Assembly: GCF_001544275.1 (NCBI RefSeq)
Contig: NZ_BCQE01000004.1
Span: 1 to 64,000, forward strand
Direction: 5' to 3'
DNA: 64,000 nucleotides
Source: Enterococcus gallinarum NBRC 100675
Lineage (GTDB): Bacteria; Bacillota; Bacilli; Lactobacillales; Enterococcaceae
Below, in pieces: positions 18,056 through 26,525 of the stretch. The position numbers were made by a program, and so were the translations under genes. Within the stretch, counting starts at the first letter, position 1. Each line of letters opens with the position of its first letter. The notes beneath the pieces are model-generated. The model did not search any database. It was not told the origin of the DNA and saw only the letters and a list, made by a program, of their open reading frames with translations.

Positions 18056-19285
18056 CTACTGTGCGTTTTTTTCGGCAATCTTCACAATTACATCAGTTGC
18101 TTTTTTCATTGATTCCAAGGAAACAAATTCATAGCGTCCATGCATGTTTTCACCACCGGCGAAAATATTTGGTGTCGGAATTCCTAAATAAGAGATCTTC
18201 GACCCATCTGTTCCGCCTCGAACTGGTTCGATAACTGGCTCGATACCCAGATCTTCCATTGCAGACTTAGCTAACTCAATAATACTCATGTCTTTTTCAA
18301 TGATTTCTTTCATGTTGTAGTATTGATCATATAAATCCATTTGGATTCTTGCTTCGTCAAATTGGGCATTCATTTTTTCTTGGATAGTAAGCAATTGTTT
18401 TTTACGATTTTCAAACGTTTCACGATCATGATCACGAATGATATACGCCATTTTTGCTTCTTCGACGGTTCCATTCAACGCCATCAGATGGAAAAATCCT
18501 TCAGCACCATCTGTTTTTTCTGGCACTTGATCTTTTGGCAATTGATTATGAAAATCGATCGCCAATTGCAAAGCGTTGATCATCGTATCTTTTGCGGTTC
18601 CTGGGTGCACATTTTTCCCTTGAATCGTTAGTTCAGCTTGTGCAGCATTGAAAGTTTCATATTGCAACTCACCCACTGGACCGCCATCCATGGTATAAGC
18701 AAAATCAACATTGAAATCAGCAACATCAAATTTATCAGCCCCCACCCCAATTTCTTCATCTGGTCCAAAGGCGATTTTGATTTCTCCATGTTTGATTTCA
18801 GGATGGTTAAGCAAAATTTCCATAGCCGTCAAAATCTCTGCGATACCTGCTTTGTCATCGGCTCCTAAAAGTGTGCTGCCATCTGTCGTAATCAACGTTT
18901 CTCCACGATAATTTTTCAAATTAGGAAAGTCTTTGACATTCAGTGTAAATTTGCCCTCTTTATCCAATTTGATCGTTGACTCACCGTCATAGTTTTCAAT
19001 AATTTGGGGATCCACATTCACCGCGTTAAAATCCGCCGTATCCATATGTGCGATAAATCCAATGGAACGAACTGGCTCGGAAACATTACTTGGTAACGTA
19101 CCAATCACAAAACCATTTTCCTCATTATAATGGACATCATGAAGTCCTAATTCTTCCATTTCTTTTTGCAATGTCTTGGCAAACGCCACTTGCGTTTGTG
19201 TGGAGGGTGTTGTTTGACTTGTTGCATCAGAACGAGTTTCCGTCTTTACATATCTTAAAAAACGCGGTAATAAATTTTCGTACAT
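18056..19285 (-). CDS. pepT: Peptidase T (tripeptide aminopeptidase)
   Basis: 409 residues, usual length. Cytoplasmic di-zinc M20 peptidase that removes the N-terminal residue of tripeptides. Metal-site motifs: [10 protein letters not shown] (His80, Asp82), LLGADDKAG near 140, [11 protein letters not shown] near 172, and the C-terminal [14 protein letters not shown] with the last His ligand. The central dimerisation lid is present. Start [13 protein letters not shown] is typical; a GGAGT site is upstream. Single gene with its own terminator. Confidence 0.95.
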   Translation of the reverse strand: MYENLLPRFLRYVKTETRSDATSQTTPSTQTQVAFAKTLQKEMEELGLHDVHYNEENGFVIGTLPSNVSEPVRSIGFIAHMDTADFNAVNVDPQIIENYDGESTIKLDKEGKFTLNVKDFPNLKNYRGETLITTDGSTLLGADDKAGIAEILTAMEILLNHPEIKHGEIKIAFGPDEEIGVGADKFDVADFNVDFAYTMDGGPVGELQYETFNAAQAELTIQGKNVHPGTAKDTMINALQLAIDFHNQLPKDQVPEKTDGAEGFFHLMALNGTVEEAKMAYIIRDHDRETFENRKKQLLTIQEKMNAQFDEARIQMDLYDQYYNMKEIIEKDMSIIELAKSAMEDLGIEPVIEPVRGGTDGSKISYLGIPTPNIFAGGENMHGRYEFVSLESMKKATDVIVKIAEKNAQ

Positions 19286-19297
19286 AATTGATCACTC

Positions 19298-20413
19298 CTA
19301 TTTATATTGGAATGGATTTGTGGAGGTCTCTGAAGGAATAAAGTCTACTTGCCAACCTTCTTCCGCTTTCCATTCATTGAATTTTTTGATAAAACGAGGG
19401 ATACATTCCCGTTCAATGTTATGACCTGGATCGATTGCCGTCAAGCCGTTTGCTTGTATATCATGAGCGGTGTGATAACTGATATCTCCAGTAATATATA
19501 CATCTGCTTTGGCCTTCACGGCTTCTTGATAAAATTGTTCGCCACTGCCGCCGCATATAGCAATCCGTTGAACGTTTTGCCGCTTTGCTTTTGGTTCAAT
19601 CAAACGCAACCCCTCTAACTGAAAAACACATTTGATTTCGTCGATGAAATCTTCCAGCAAAACAGGTGCTTTTAATTGACCTACTCGCCCGATCCCATAA
19701 TGCTGAGACAAGTTATCCAAGGGATAAAGGTCATAGGCGGGTTCTTCATAGGGATGCGCCTCAACCATCGCTTGCAACACCTTTTCGGTGATGGTTTCCG
19801 GGAAAATCACTTCGATTTTTGCTTCTTGTACCGACTCTTCTTTCCCAATTTCACCAATCGCAGGATGGGCATCCTCTTGAGGAGTAAAACGGCCGGTACC
19901 AATCAGTGAATAGCTGGTATTTTGATAATTTCCTTGCTGTCCAGCTCCAGCTTTCCCTAATGCTTTTCTCATTGATGCACCCTGCTCAATTGGAACAAAA
20001 ACAGCCAATTTTTTCATTTTGATTGTATGGGTGGGAACGAGATACGTGGTTTCTTCTATTCCAAGCATTTCACAAAACCAGTCATTCAACCCATCATGAA
20101 TAATATCCATATTTGTATGCGCAGCATAGACCGAAATATTATGTTTGATCAGATCCATATACATTTTTTGTTGCGGATCATCGGCTCTCAAACGACGTAT
20201 GGAACGAAAAATCGGTGGATGTTTGGCAACAATGAAGTCTACTTGTTTCTCAATTGCTTCTGCAACGACTTCCGGGCGAACATCTAGTGTCATCATTACC
20301 CGTTGGATCTCGTTGTCCAACGTTCCGATATGCAATCCCACTGGATCGCCATCTTCTGCTAACCATTGCGGGCAATACCTTTCAAAACGTTCAATAAACG
20401 TTTTAGCCAACAT
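19298..20413 (-). CDS. Nif3-like dinuclear metal centre protein
   Basis: 371 residues. The two conserved halves hold metal-binding motifs VAKHPPIF (about 62-69), YAAHTNMD (about 97-104) and the C-terminal GDISYHTAHD with DPGHNIERE. A central PII-like insert (about 125-240) is typical of the longer Firmicutes form. Role undefined in bacteria; often annotated as a GTP cyclohydrolase I type 2 homologue, which I would not trust. The ATG at 20413 shares its A with the TAA of trmK, and AAGGAGGT precedes it, so translation is coupled. Confidence 0.88.
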   Translation of the reverse strand: MLAKTFIERFERYCPQWLAEDGDPVGLHIGTLDNEIQRVMMTLDVRPEVVAEAIEKQVDFIVAKHPPIFRSIRRLRADDPQQKMYMDLIKHNISVYAAHTNMDIIHDGLNDWFCEMLGIEETTYLVPTHTIKMKKLAVFVPIEQGASMRKALGKAGAGQQGNYQNTSYSLIGTGRFTPQEDAHPAIGEIGKEESVQEAKIEVIFPETITEKVLQAMVEAHPYEEPAYDLYPLDNLSQHYGIGRVGQLKAPVLLEDFIDEIKCVFQLEGLRLIEPKAKRQNVQRIAICGGSGEQFYQEAVKAKADVYITGDISYHTAHDIQANGLTAIDPGHNIERECIPRFIKKFNEWKAEEGWQVDFIPSETSTNPFQYK

Positions 20414-21108
20414 TATTCCAGCACCTCCTTGATCCAATCAATCTGTTCATTCAACTCACTTATTTTATCTTGAGGAGGAGTTGCCGCTTTCTCTAGTTCT
20501 TGCAAAACGATTTCTCGCTGCTGCAATTCATGGGCCCATTTTTTATAAAAAACGAGATTCTTTTCTTTCAATAAACACGGACCAAAAAATAATTCTTGTG
20601 GTGTATAGATTTTACTGCCTTCTTCAGCTACGATGATCTCGTAGTTTTTATGGTTTTCTTCAATCAGTTCTTCGTGTAAAATCATGTAGTTATTTTCTTG
20701 AAGCCATTCTCGCAACGTCCGCTCCCCCACATTGGGTTGCAAGACAAGGCGCTCCTTCCCAGTAATTTTCTGCTGAGATTTTCCATTTTCTAAAATTGTT
20801 CGAATCAACGTGCCACCCATACCAGCAATAACCACCGTATCGATCTGATCTTCAGGTTGGATTGCAGCTAACCCATCTGCTAAGCGAACAGTGATTTTGT
20901 CACTTAAGCCATTTTTTTCGACTTGCCGTGAAGCAGATTCGAATGGTCCTTTTACAACTTCACCTGCTACTGCATACTGAATTTTATTTTGTAGCATCAA
21001 TGCTACGGGTAAATAGGCATGATCTGATCCAATATCTGCCAATCGGGCTTGATCCGGAATCTGTTCGCCAACACGAGTCAATCGCAGTGATAATGATTGT
21101 TCGTTCAT
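20413..21108 (-). CDS. trmK: tRNA (adenine22-N1)-methyltransferase
   Basis: 231 residues. SAM-dependent Rossmann methyltransferase that makes m1A22 in tRNA. ADIGSDHAYLPVALM at about 23-37 is the SAM-binding motif, VVIAGMGGTLIRTIL near 92-106 the second motif, LQPNVGERTLREWL the substrate side, and the C-terminal half is helical. Pairing with the Nif3-like gene, with a 1-nt stop/start overlap, is the standard Firmicutes arrangement. In many relatives rpoD lies upstream; here a tandem-repeat block lies there instead. Confidence 0.92.
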   Translation of the reverse strand: MNEQSLSLRLTRVGEQIPDQARLADIGSDHAYLPVALMLQNKIQYAVAGEVVKGPFESASRQVEKNGLSDKITVRLADGLAAIQPEDQIDTVVIAGMGGTLIRTILENGKSQQKITGKERLVLQPNVGERTLREWLQENNYMILHEELIEENHKNYEIIVAEEGSKIYTPQELFFGPCLLKEKNLVFYKKWAHELQQREIVLQELEKAATPPQDKISELNEQIDWIKEVLE

Positions 21109-21253
21109 AACGTCACTCCTTCAGAAATAGTATATCATTCTTTATTGCATTTTAAAGGGAGAGTTTTTACTCCTTTTATTTACGGCTTTACTTCGCCTAG
21201 AGTTGATTCTGCACTTTTCGTAAAGAAAACTTTGCATATCTTGCTTTTCAAAC

Positions 21254-21612
21254 CAATCGCAGTGATTCATACGAAGGTTACTACGCTCCCTTTGGTCGCC
21301 TAGTACTGCTCATCATCTGCTCTGCTACTCTATGAGTATCAATCGCAGTGATTCATACGAAGGTTACTACGTTCCCTTCAGTCACCTAGTACTGCTCATC
21401 ATCTGCTCTGCTACTCTATGAGTATCAATCGCAGTGATTCATACGAAGGTTACTACGTTCCCTTCAGTCACCTAGTACTGCTCATCATCTGCGCTGCTAC
21501 TCTATGAGTACCAATCGCAGTGATTCATACGAAGGTTACTACGTTCCCTTCAGTCACCTAGTACTGCTCATCATCTGCTCTGCTACTCTATGAGTATCAA
21601 TCGCAGTGATTC
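21254..21612. repeat. 86-bp tandem repeat, four units plus a partial fifth
   Basis: Units begin with CAATCGCAGTGATTC at 21254, 21340, 21426 and 21512; a truncated fifth starts at 21598 and breaks off after GATTC. The period is exactly 86 nt, not a multiple of three, so it is not a coding repeat. Units 2-4 share GTTCCCTTCAGTCACC where unit 1 has GCTCCCTTTGGTCGCC; unit 3 has a few single changes. Each unit can fold by GAAGG/CCTTC pairing inside a longer GTGA...TCAC pairing on the minus strand. It fills the space between trmK and a lipoprotein gene. Confidence 0.92.
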
Positions 21613-21616
21613 GCAG

Positions 21617-21646
21617 CAAAACGCGTTGTCCGTTGGGACAACGCGT
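21617..21646 (-). terminator. Terminator of the lipoprotein gene
   Basis: ACGCGTTGTCC / GGACAACGCGT, perfect 11-bp stem with a 4-nt loop, then TTTTG on the minus strand. It lies directly against the repeat block. Confidence 0.85.
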
Positions 21647-21650
21647 GGGG

Positions 21651-22085
21651 TTATTGCACGATTTCAACTGTTTTGATTGAATTTCCTGGAACTTGAGGTG
21701 GGATTGACATAGTCATTACTGGCAAGCCTGTCAATGTGACTTGGACCGTTGTTCCTTTGGTCAACTCAGAAACTTGACCTTTAAATGATTCCTGTGGTGC
21801 GTGTAGGATCACGCCGTCTGTTTGAAAGTTAGGGACAATCGTTTCTTGATCGTCGACTGCTTCGATATCATTTAGAAAAATCTGTATCGTTTCGTTGTCG
21901 CCAGCTGTTGCATTTTCTTGAAGAACTCCTGTAAAAATAGTCGTTGCCTCGCTTTCGACAGTGCTATTTGTCGTGCTTTCATCGTTTTTAGTTGTTTCGC
22001 TCATCGAATCATTATCTGACGGCGAACCGCAGGAAACTAATAATAAGGCTGTCAAAGCCAAACCTAAAATCGTCAATTTCTTCAT
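21651..22085 (-). CDS. Small lipoprotein
   Basis: 144 residues. Signal peptide MKKLTILGLALTALLLVSCG with the lipobox LVSC, so lipidated at Cys19 and held on the outer membrane face. A Ser/Thr/Glu/Asn linker (about 20-50) leads to a beta-rich domain (about 51-144) with TGVLQENATAGDNETIQIFL. Domain family not recognised. The end of the signal peptide (LTALLLVS) has the length and hydrophobicity of enterococcal pheromone peptides, but that is only suggestive. Downstream of dnaI with an 18-nt gap, possibly co-transcribed. Confidence 0.8.
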   Translation of the reverse strand: MKKLTILGLALTALLLVSCGSPSDNDSMSETTKNDESTTNSTVESEATTIFTGVLQENATAGDNETIQIFLNDIEAVDDQETIVPNFQTDGVILHAPQESFKGQVSELTKGTTVQVTLTGLPVMTMSIPPQVPGNSIKTVEIVQ

Positions 22086-22103
22086 AAGAAGTTCTCCTCT
22101 CTT

Positions 22104-23036
22104 CTATATTTCCGAATTCCGGCGATTTTTGCCAGTCATTTGGATCTCTTTTGTCAAGTAACGAATTCGTTCCATGATCCGCTTGGCTTTCAATGGCTCT
22201 GATTCTCCACGTTGAGTAACGGATAGATGCTTCTCTAACTCTTGCATAGTAAAGTTGGAGGAAAAGAACGTTGGCAGTTGTTCTTGCATCCGATATTGCA
22301 GAATGACACCAAAGACTTCATCACGGATCCAACTGCTCATGGCATCTGCACCAATATCATCCATCATTAGGATAGGAGCTTTTTTAACTGCATTTAGTTT
22401 GTCGCCAACCAAGTCTTTGCCGATTGCTTGCTTCATTTCGACAGCAAATGTCGGGAAGTGAACAAGGGTCGTCGTATAACCTGCTTCCGCAAGGTCCCGG
22501 GCAATTGCCCCTAGTAAATAAGTTTTGCCGATTCCGAAACTTCCCACCAGATATAATCCTTTGTGGAAAGCCCTTGGATCGTTTTTTAGGTTTTCAATAA
22601 ACTCGACTGCAGCCATCAAAGCTTCGCCCCGGCCGGGAGTACTTTCATACTGAGCAAAATTGGCCTCTTGAATATCTTTCGGCATATCCATTGCTTTGAT
22701 GCGGCTGCGGATCTCTTCTTGTCGTTGATGCGCTAAAAGCTCTTGCGTTGGCACATAAGTGACATCGATAAAATGAAAGTTCAACGCTAGTCGTGGCTCA
22801 TATCCAGGTGCGATCATTGTAGGGTCATTCAAACGAAACTTGCGTTTTTCTTGAACAAATTCATAGAGTTTCGCATAACTTTTTTGGATATCTGCATCAG
22901 TCAGTTCATCCCGATGTTCTGAGATGAATTCTTTAACATCCGGATCTTTCAATACGTCCCCCATCATCTCAGAGAAACGATCGCGATAGTTTCGTTTGTC
23001 TAAAATTTTTGATAGATTCTTCCCAACATCTTCCAT
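22104..23036 (-). CDS. dnaI: Primosomal helicase loader DnaI
   Basis: 310 residues. AAA+ ATPase that loads the replicative helicase DnaC onto DNA. Walker A GSFGIGKT at 165-172, Walker B PILMMDDIGADAMS near 225, sensor-type FSSNFTMQELE near 264. N-terminal helicase-interaction domain (1-100). In Bacillus DnaI the N-terminal domain binds zinc through cysteines; here the segment KFRLNDPTMIAPGYEP has no Cys, so that site appears absent. The ATG shares a base with the dnaB stop (TAATG), so the two are coupled. Confidence 0.93.
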   Translation of the reverse strand: MEDVGKNLSKILDKRNYRDRFSEMMGDVLKDPDVKEFISEHRDELTDADIQKSYAKLYEFVQEKRKFRLNDPTMIAPGYEPRLALNFHFIDVTYVPTQELLAHQRQEEIRSRIKAMDMPKDIQEANFAQYESTPGRGEALMAAVEFIENLKNDPRAFHKGLYLVGSFGIGKTYLLGAIARDLAEAGYTTTLVHFPTFAVEMKQAIGKDLVGDKLNAVKKAPILMMDDIGADAMSSWIRDEVFGVILQYRMQEQLPTFFSSNFTMQELEKHLSVTQRGESEPLKAKRIMERIRYLTKEIQMTGKNRRNSEI

Positions 23037-24400
23037 TAATTGTCACCTGCTTTCTTTTGCAAGTAGGCTTGCAGTTTTTTGTCGATCTCTGCCTGACGTT
23101 CTGGGGATAATGTCGTTTCTTCAACTGGTTTTTCGGCCCAGCTTGGCAGTTTTTCTTCACGAATGATCTTTTTAGACGGGCTTTGCGGCCGTGTGCGTTT
23201 TTCTTTTGCTGAATTAACTAAGTCTCGCACATGCTTGATCGCTTCTTCCGCGGTTTTTACTTGCAATTCAGACCATTGTGCCGCAATGTTATTGACATAA
23301 CTTGCTGGCAAAGCCGCATTGTTCTGTACCACTAACACATAATGAATAAGAACATTGATCACACTATTGGATAATGGCGAGCGTTCCACTAAGCTTTTTA
23401 GCAGCCATTGTTCGGAGTCTGTGACAAAGCTCTTTTTTTCAGCTTTGATTGCTTTCAAGAATGCCATCGGCGCATTATTCTCACTTTCGCGGATCAATGC
23501 AAGATCATTATCACTATACCCATTTTGTTTTAATGTATTAAATCGTCGAATCTCCTCATCTGAAGTGGGATCCACTTTATTTACAGTTTTGGTAAAACGC
23601 GTTCGTGCCTTTTGTAAAATCAATTGTTCTAATGCCTTCTGATCGATTTTCCCAGTAGTTAAAGAAACCGAATCTGCCATCAGATCCAACAGCTCCATCA
23701 CACCATAGCCGTATAATGAATGGTATAGGAGTAGCTTTTGCCGAAAGTCTTTATCGAAATTGTCTGCACGGATGTAGCGACGTTGTGCTTCATAAAGAAG
23801 AAAATCCCAATCTAGTTGTTGTTCATCTAACACCAGTCTGCTTTGAGTGTCTTGGAATTTGCCATTGACTTCCTGTAATTCCTCTTCATTGGCTGCAAAT
23901 TGTTGCGTGTCCAAGCGATAAGCGTCCATAAAAGAAGCCGTAACTTCTTGATAGCCTTCTGCTTGCCATTTTGCTGGTTGGAACAACGAGACGAGTTGTC
24001 GAAACTTTCGCTCTCCAACATGGTTAAGCAATAAGAAACTATAGAGTTCATCTTGAAAGAAATCACTCGCATGAACTGGCTCTTGCAGGTGATACAAAAA
24101 TGTGATTCCTAACTCATCATCTTCTTTTTCAAACGTTTTGAGTAAGCCGATTCCTTCTAACTTATTTCGTGCTTGAATAAAACGCTGTAAACCTACATTC
24201 ATCGCATTCAAAATATCTAGATGAATAAACTCACTTTCTTGCGGATCCTGTTGATCCGCAGTCAGTGTCAGATAGAGTGCTAAGGCATCACTTTCGATGA
24301 TTGGCTGATAAAGATGAATCAGCGCATCCTTCCCTTCAGTTGTTAGTGGACGACTTTTGAAGACACGATACAATTGATTTGGTAATATGTTGCCCACCAT
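23036..24400 (-). CDS. dnaB: Replication initiation/membrane attachment protein DnaB
   Basis: 454 residues. Helicase co-loader of Firmicutes that acts with DnaD and DnaI at oriC and at restart sites. Two DnaB/DnaD-type regions are present: an N-terminal winged-helix domain (about 1-110) and a C-terminal region (about 290-400) with YSDNDLALIRESE and the YVNNIAAQW motif related to YxxxIxxxW. The tail is Lys/Pro/Glu rich. Lies between nrdR and dnaI as in Bacillus. Confidence 0.92.
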   Translation of the reverse strand: MVGNILPNQLYRVFKSRPLTTEGKDALIHLYQPIIESDALALYLTLTADQQDPQESEFIHLDILNAMNVGLQRFIQARNKLEGIGLLKTFEKEDDELGITFLYHLQEPVHASDFFQDELYSFLLLNHVGERKFRQLVSLFQPAKWQAEGYQEVTASFMDAYRLDTQQFAANEEELQEVNGKFQDTQSRLVLDEQQLDWDFLLYEAQRRYIRADNFDKDFRQKLLLYHSLYGYGVMELLDLMADSVSLTTGKIDQKALEQLILQKARTRFTKTVNKVDPTSDEEIRRFNTLKQNGYSDNDLALIRESENNAPMAFLKAIKAEKKSFVTDSEQWLLKSLVERSPLSNSVINVLIHYVLVVQNNAALPASYVNNIAAQWSELQVKTAEEAIKHVRDLVNSAKEKRTRPQSPSKKIIREEKLPSWAEKPVEETTLSPERQAEIDKKLQAYLQKKAGDN

Positions 24401-24411
24401 TCAGGGACCTC

Positions 24412-24912
24412 CTATTCCTCTTGATTGTCTACTGTTTCTTGCGGATCACTTGGTTCTTTTGCCTTTTCAACGATGTCCTGCAATTCTTTTAAGAAGACTG
24501 ACATATCTTTGAATTGTCGGTAGACACTAGCAAACCGAATGTAAGCAATCTCATCTAAGTCGACTAGATCTTCCATTACATATTCGCCAATCATCGTTGT
24601 CGAAACTTCATTTTCACCTAGTGCTCGCACCCGATTCTCCACATGATCAACAATTTTTTCCATTTGTTCCATTGTAACGGGTCTTTTTTCAGCAGAGCGT
24701 ATCAACCCTCTTAATATCTTTTCACGATTAAATTCTTCACGAGCCCCATTTTTCTTAATAACTAATAATGGTGCTTCTTCAATTCGTTCAAATGTGGTAA
24801 ATCGATACCCACAGTTTTCACATTCGCGGCGGCGGCGAATCACGCGACCATCGTCGGCTTGGCGGCTATCAATCACTCGAGAATTGTTATGATGACATTT
24901 TGGACATTGCAT
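24412..24912 (-). CDS. nrdR: Ribonucleotide reductase repressor NrdR
   Basis: 166 residues. Zinc ribbon with Cys3, Cys6, Cys31 and Cys34 followed by RFTTFERIE, then an ATP-cone domain (about 49-139) with [20 protein letters not shown]. It senses dATP/ATP and represses ribonucleotide reductase operons. The C-terminal tail is acidic and Gln/Glu rich. First gene of the nrdR-dnaB-dnaI operon. Upstream is an extended -10 (TGTTATAAT) and a GTCTCG/CGAGAC stem near 24933-24958. Confidence 0.95.
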   Translation of the reverse strand: MQCPKCHHNNSRVIDSRQADDGRVIRRRRECENCGYRFTTFERIEEAPLLVIKKNGAREEFNREKILRGLIRSAEKRPVTMEQMEKIVDHVENRVRALGENEVSTTMIGEYVMEDLVDLDEIAYIRFASVYRQFKDMSVFLKELQDIVEKAKEPSDPQETVDNQEE

Positions 24913-24932
24913 AGTTCCACCCCGTTCTCTCT

Positions 24933-24990
24933 TCCGTGTCTCGAATGATGGCGAGACAGCGGTGATTTATATGCTTAATTATAACATGAA
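24933..24990 (-). promoter_or_regulatory. nrdR promoter region
   Basis: Extended -10 TGTTATAAT on the minus strand near 24978-24986, then a leader with a GTCTCG-CCATCATT-CGAGAC hairpin. No second NrdR box was found near it. Confidence 0.5.
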
Positions 24991-25075
24991 ATTCTTTTAT
25001 CTAATAGGTAAAGTCTTTCAAGCGAAAGAAATATTACAAATTTAAATAATGTGACGGGTGTTTTTTTAGCCACAA

Positions 25076-25105
25076 AAGAAAAACGACAGAATCCATTCTG
25101 CCGTT
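25076..25105 (-). terminator. Terminator of the FusB-type gene
   Basis: AACGGCAGAAT / ATTCTGTCGTT arms on the minus strand, then TTTTTC. Confidence 0.75.
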
Positions 25106-25112
25106 CTCCTCC

Positions 25113-25754
25113 TTATCTCATTTGTAACAGTGACACAAACTCATCCAGATTTTCCCGTTGTTCCATTTGTTGGTTGCATTGCTCACTGTCGCGACAAATA
25201 TAATTTCCTCGCTTGGTGTATGTTCCATCGCCACCACTTTTTGTCAACGATAAAAACATGGAGACGGTAGACTCATGTTGACATAAAGGACAGATTCCTT
25301 TTGTTACTTCCGTAGATAAATGACCATAGATTCCTTGGTAGCCTTTTTGAGTATTTACGATCATAAATTTACTTTGACTACCAATGTCATCCCAAGCCAG
25401 ATACGTATAATCACGAAGGTCTGTTTGGGAAAAATCAGGAACTTTTAATTTTTTTACTTTACGAAATAGTTTCTCTGTTTGTTTGACTGAAGGTACTTGA
25501 AAAGGTCGGACATTCTTTTTTAATGCTTCAAGAATGGTCAAGCTCTTTGACATCGTCAAAGATGAATCAAAAAATTGACGAATCAGAGACTGCGCTTCTT
25601 TGTCCTCCGCAGAAAAAAATGGTTGAATGGCTTCTTCGGTTAACATTTCAACTGTGCGAATCGTATGGCGATCATTAACAGACTGATAAGTCCGAACTAA
25701 TTGTTGGACTTGATGTTTGATGAAATGAAATTGATAGGGTTCAATGGTGGTCAT
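25113..25754 (-). CDS. FusB-family EF-G-binding protein
   Basis: 213 residues from the ATG at 25754, exactly the length I recall for FusB; the frame is also open to an ATG at 25796 (14 more residues) that overlaps the leader stop. N-terminal helical bundle (about 1-90), then a C-terminal treble-clef zinc finger with GICPLC (Cys155, Cys158) and ICRDSEQC (Cys187, Cys193). Family members bind EF-G and free it from ribosomes, giving fusidic acid resistance; chromosomal relatives occur widely in Firmicutes and need not confer resistance. Preceded by a strong promoter and a coupled leader peptide. Confidence 0.88.
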   Translation of the reverse strand: MTTIEPYQFHFIKHQVQQLVRTYQSVNDRHTIRTVEMLTEEAIQPFFSAEDKEAQSLIRQFFDSSLTMSKSLTILEALKKNVRPFQVPSVKQTEKLFRKVKKLKVPDFSQTDLRDYTYLAWDDIGSQSKFMIVNTQKGYQGIYGHLSTEVTKGICPLCQHESTVSMFLSLTKSGGDGTYTKRGNYICRDSEQCNQQMEQRENLDEFVSLLQMR

Positions 25755-25795
25755 AATAGATATCGATCCTCTCTTTAATGAAAAAACAAAAGACA

Positions 25796-25846
25796 TTACT
25801 GATAAATTCCTCTGACCACAGTCAAGGACAATGCAGAATTCAGCAT
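25796..25846 (-). CDS. 16-residue leader peptide of the FusB-type gene
   Basis: MLNSALSLTVVRGIYQ, then TAA. AGGAGGT lies 9 nt upstream, a better site than the main gene has. The TAA overlaps an in-frame ATG of the FusB frame as TAATG, so ribosomes finishing the leader could restart there. A stem GACTTTCC/GGGAAGTC sits just before its ribosome site. This matches the layout of leader-controlled resistance genes. Confidence 0.65.
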   Translation of the reverse strand: MLNSALSLTVVRGIYQ

Positions 25847-25896
25847 TTGTTGACCACCTCCTGGACTTCCCGTTTTTTTATGGAAAGTCATTGGCT

Positions 25897-25925
25897 ATTA
25901 TAGTTTTTCCTTCAGGGGTTGTCAA
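25897..25925 (-). promoter_or_regulatory. Promoter of the FusB leader and gene
   Basis: Minus strand TTGACA (25920-25925), 17-nt spacer, TATAAT (25897-25902): a perfect sigma-A consensus. Confidence 0.88.
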
Positions 25926-26043
25926 TCATTGTCCGCAGATAGCATCTTTTTCTTGTCAAAGTGGAATTATTGATACTTTTTAAATCAGGATTTCCTTCTT
26001 TTTTATCTATGTATGTTGATTGACGAATATAGGGTTCATCATA

Positions 26044-26074
26044 AAAAAAAACTCCAGATCCTATCTAGAGTTTT
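26044..26074 (-). terminator. Terminator overlapping the end of the CsbD-like gene
   Basis: AAACTCTAGA / TCTGGAGTTT arms on the minus strand, then TTTTTTTATG. The stop codon TAG lies in the left arm. Confidence 0.7.
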
Positions 26075-26397
26075 TCTTCGATTCCTGTATAATGTTTCAA
26101 ATGATCAGCATCCCGTCGTTCGGTTGAAGAAATCTGTGCAGCATCTGTGTCTTCATTTTCGTTTAGCAATCGGTCCCGACCAAGTGTTTCTGTTGTTTTA
26201 TCACCCGGTTGAGCATCTAATTCATCATGCCGATCCTCAATTTCGTCTACCCGTTGTTGACGGTGATCTTTTTTGGCTTTTGCTTCATTCGCCTGTTCTT
26301 TTCCTTCTTGTTCCATTTTTTCATTATTGATCAATTCACCAATTTTTTCTTTTGCAGAACCAACAATTACATCTTTTTCGTCTTTCAATGATCCCAT
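26065..26397 (-). CDS. CsbD-like stress protein
   Basis: 110 residues, very hydrophilic. The first 45 residues (VIVGSAKEKIGELINNEKME, then QEGKEQANEAKAKKD) match the CsbD pattern of repeated G-K-xx-E and E-G-K-xx-Q-A. The C-terminal half is a charged extension (DEIEDRHDELDAQPGDKT) outside the Pfam core. CsbD is a general stress protein of unknown mechanism. Own terminator; AGGAGGA ribosome site. Probably stress induced, but no operator was recognised. Confidence 0.75.
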   Translation of the reverse strand: MGSLKDEKDVIVGSAKEKIGELINNEKMEQEGKEQANEAKAKKDHRQQRVDEIEDRHDELDAQPGDKTTETLGRDRLLNENEDTDAAQISSTERRDADHLKHYTGIEEKL

Positions 26398-26525
26398 GAT
26401 GATTCCTCCTTTTTTATTAGCATAGCAAGAATTTCTTCGATTGACAAAAGATACGTATGCGCTTCATTTAAAGATATGGTATACTGAATCAAATTTTCAG
26501 AATATTCTTTAACAAGGAGCAGTTT

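Noticed and set aside
21254-21612. CRISPR array
   Set aside because: Repeats are directly adjacent with an 86-nt period and have no unique spacers; no cas genes nearby.
25113-25796. Claim of fusidic acid resistance
   Set aside because: Family membership and zinc ligands are visible, but chromosomal homologues often do not confer resistance; sequence alone cannot decide.
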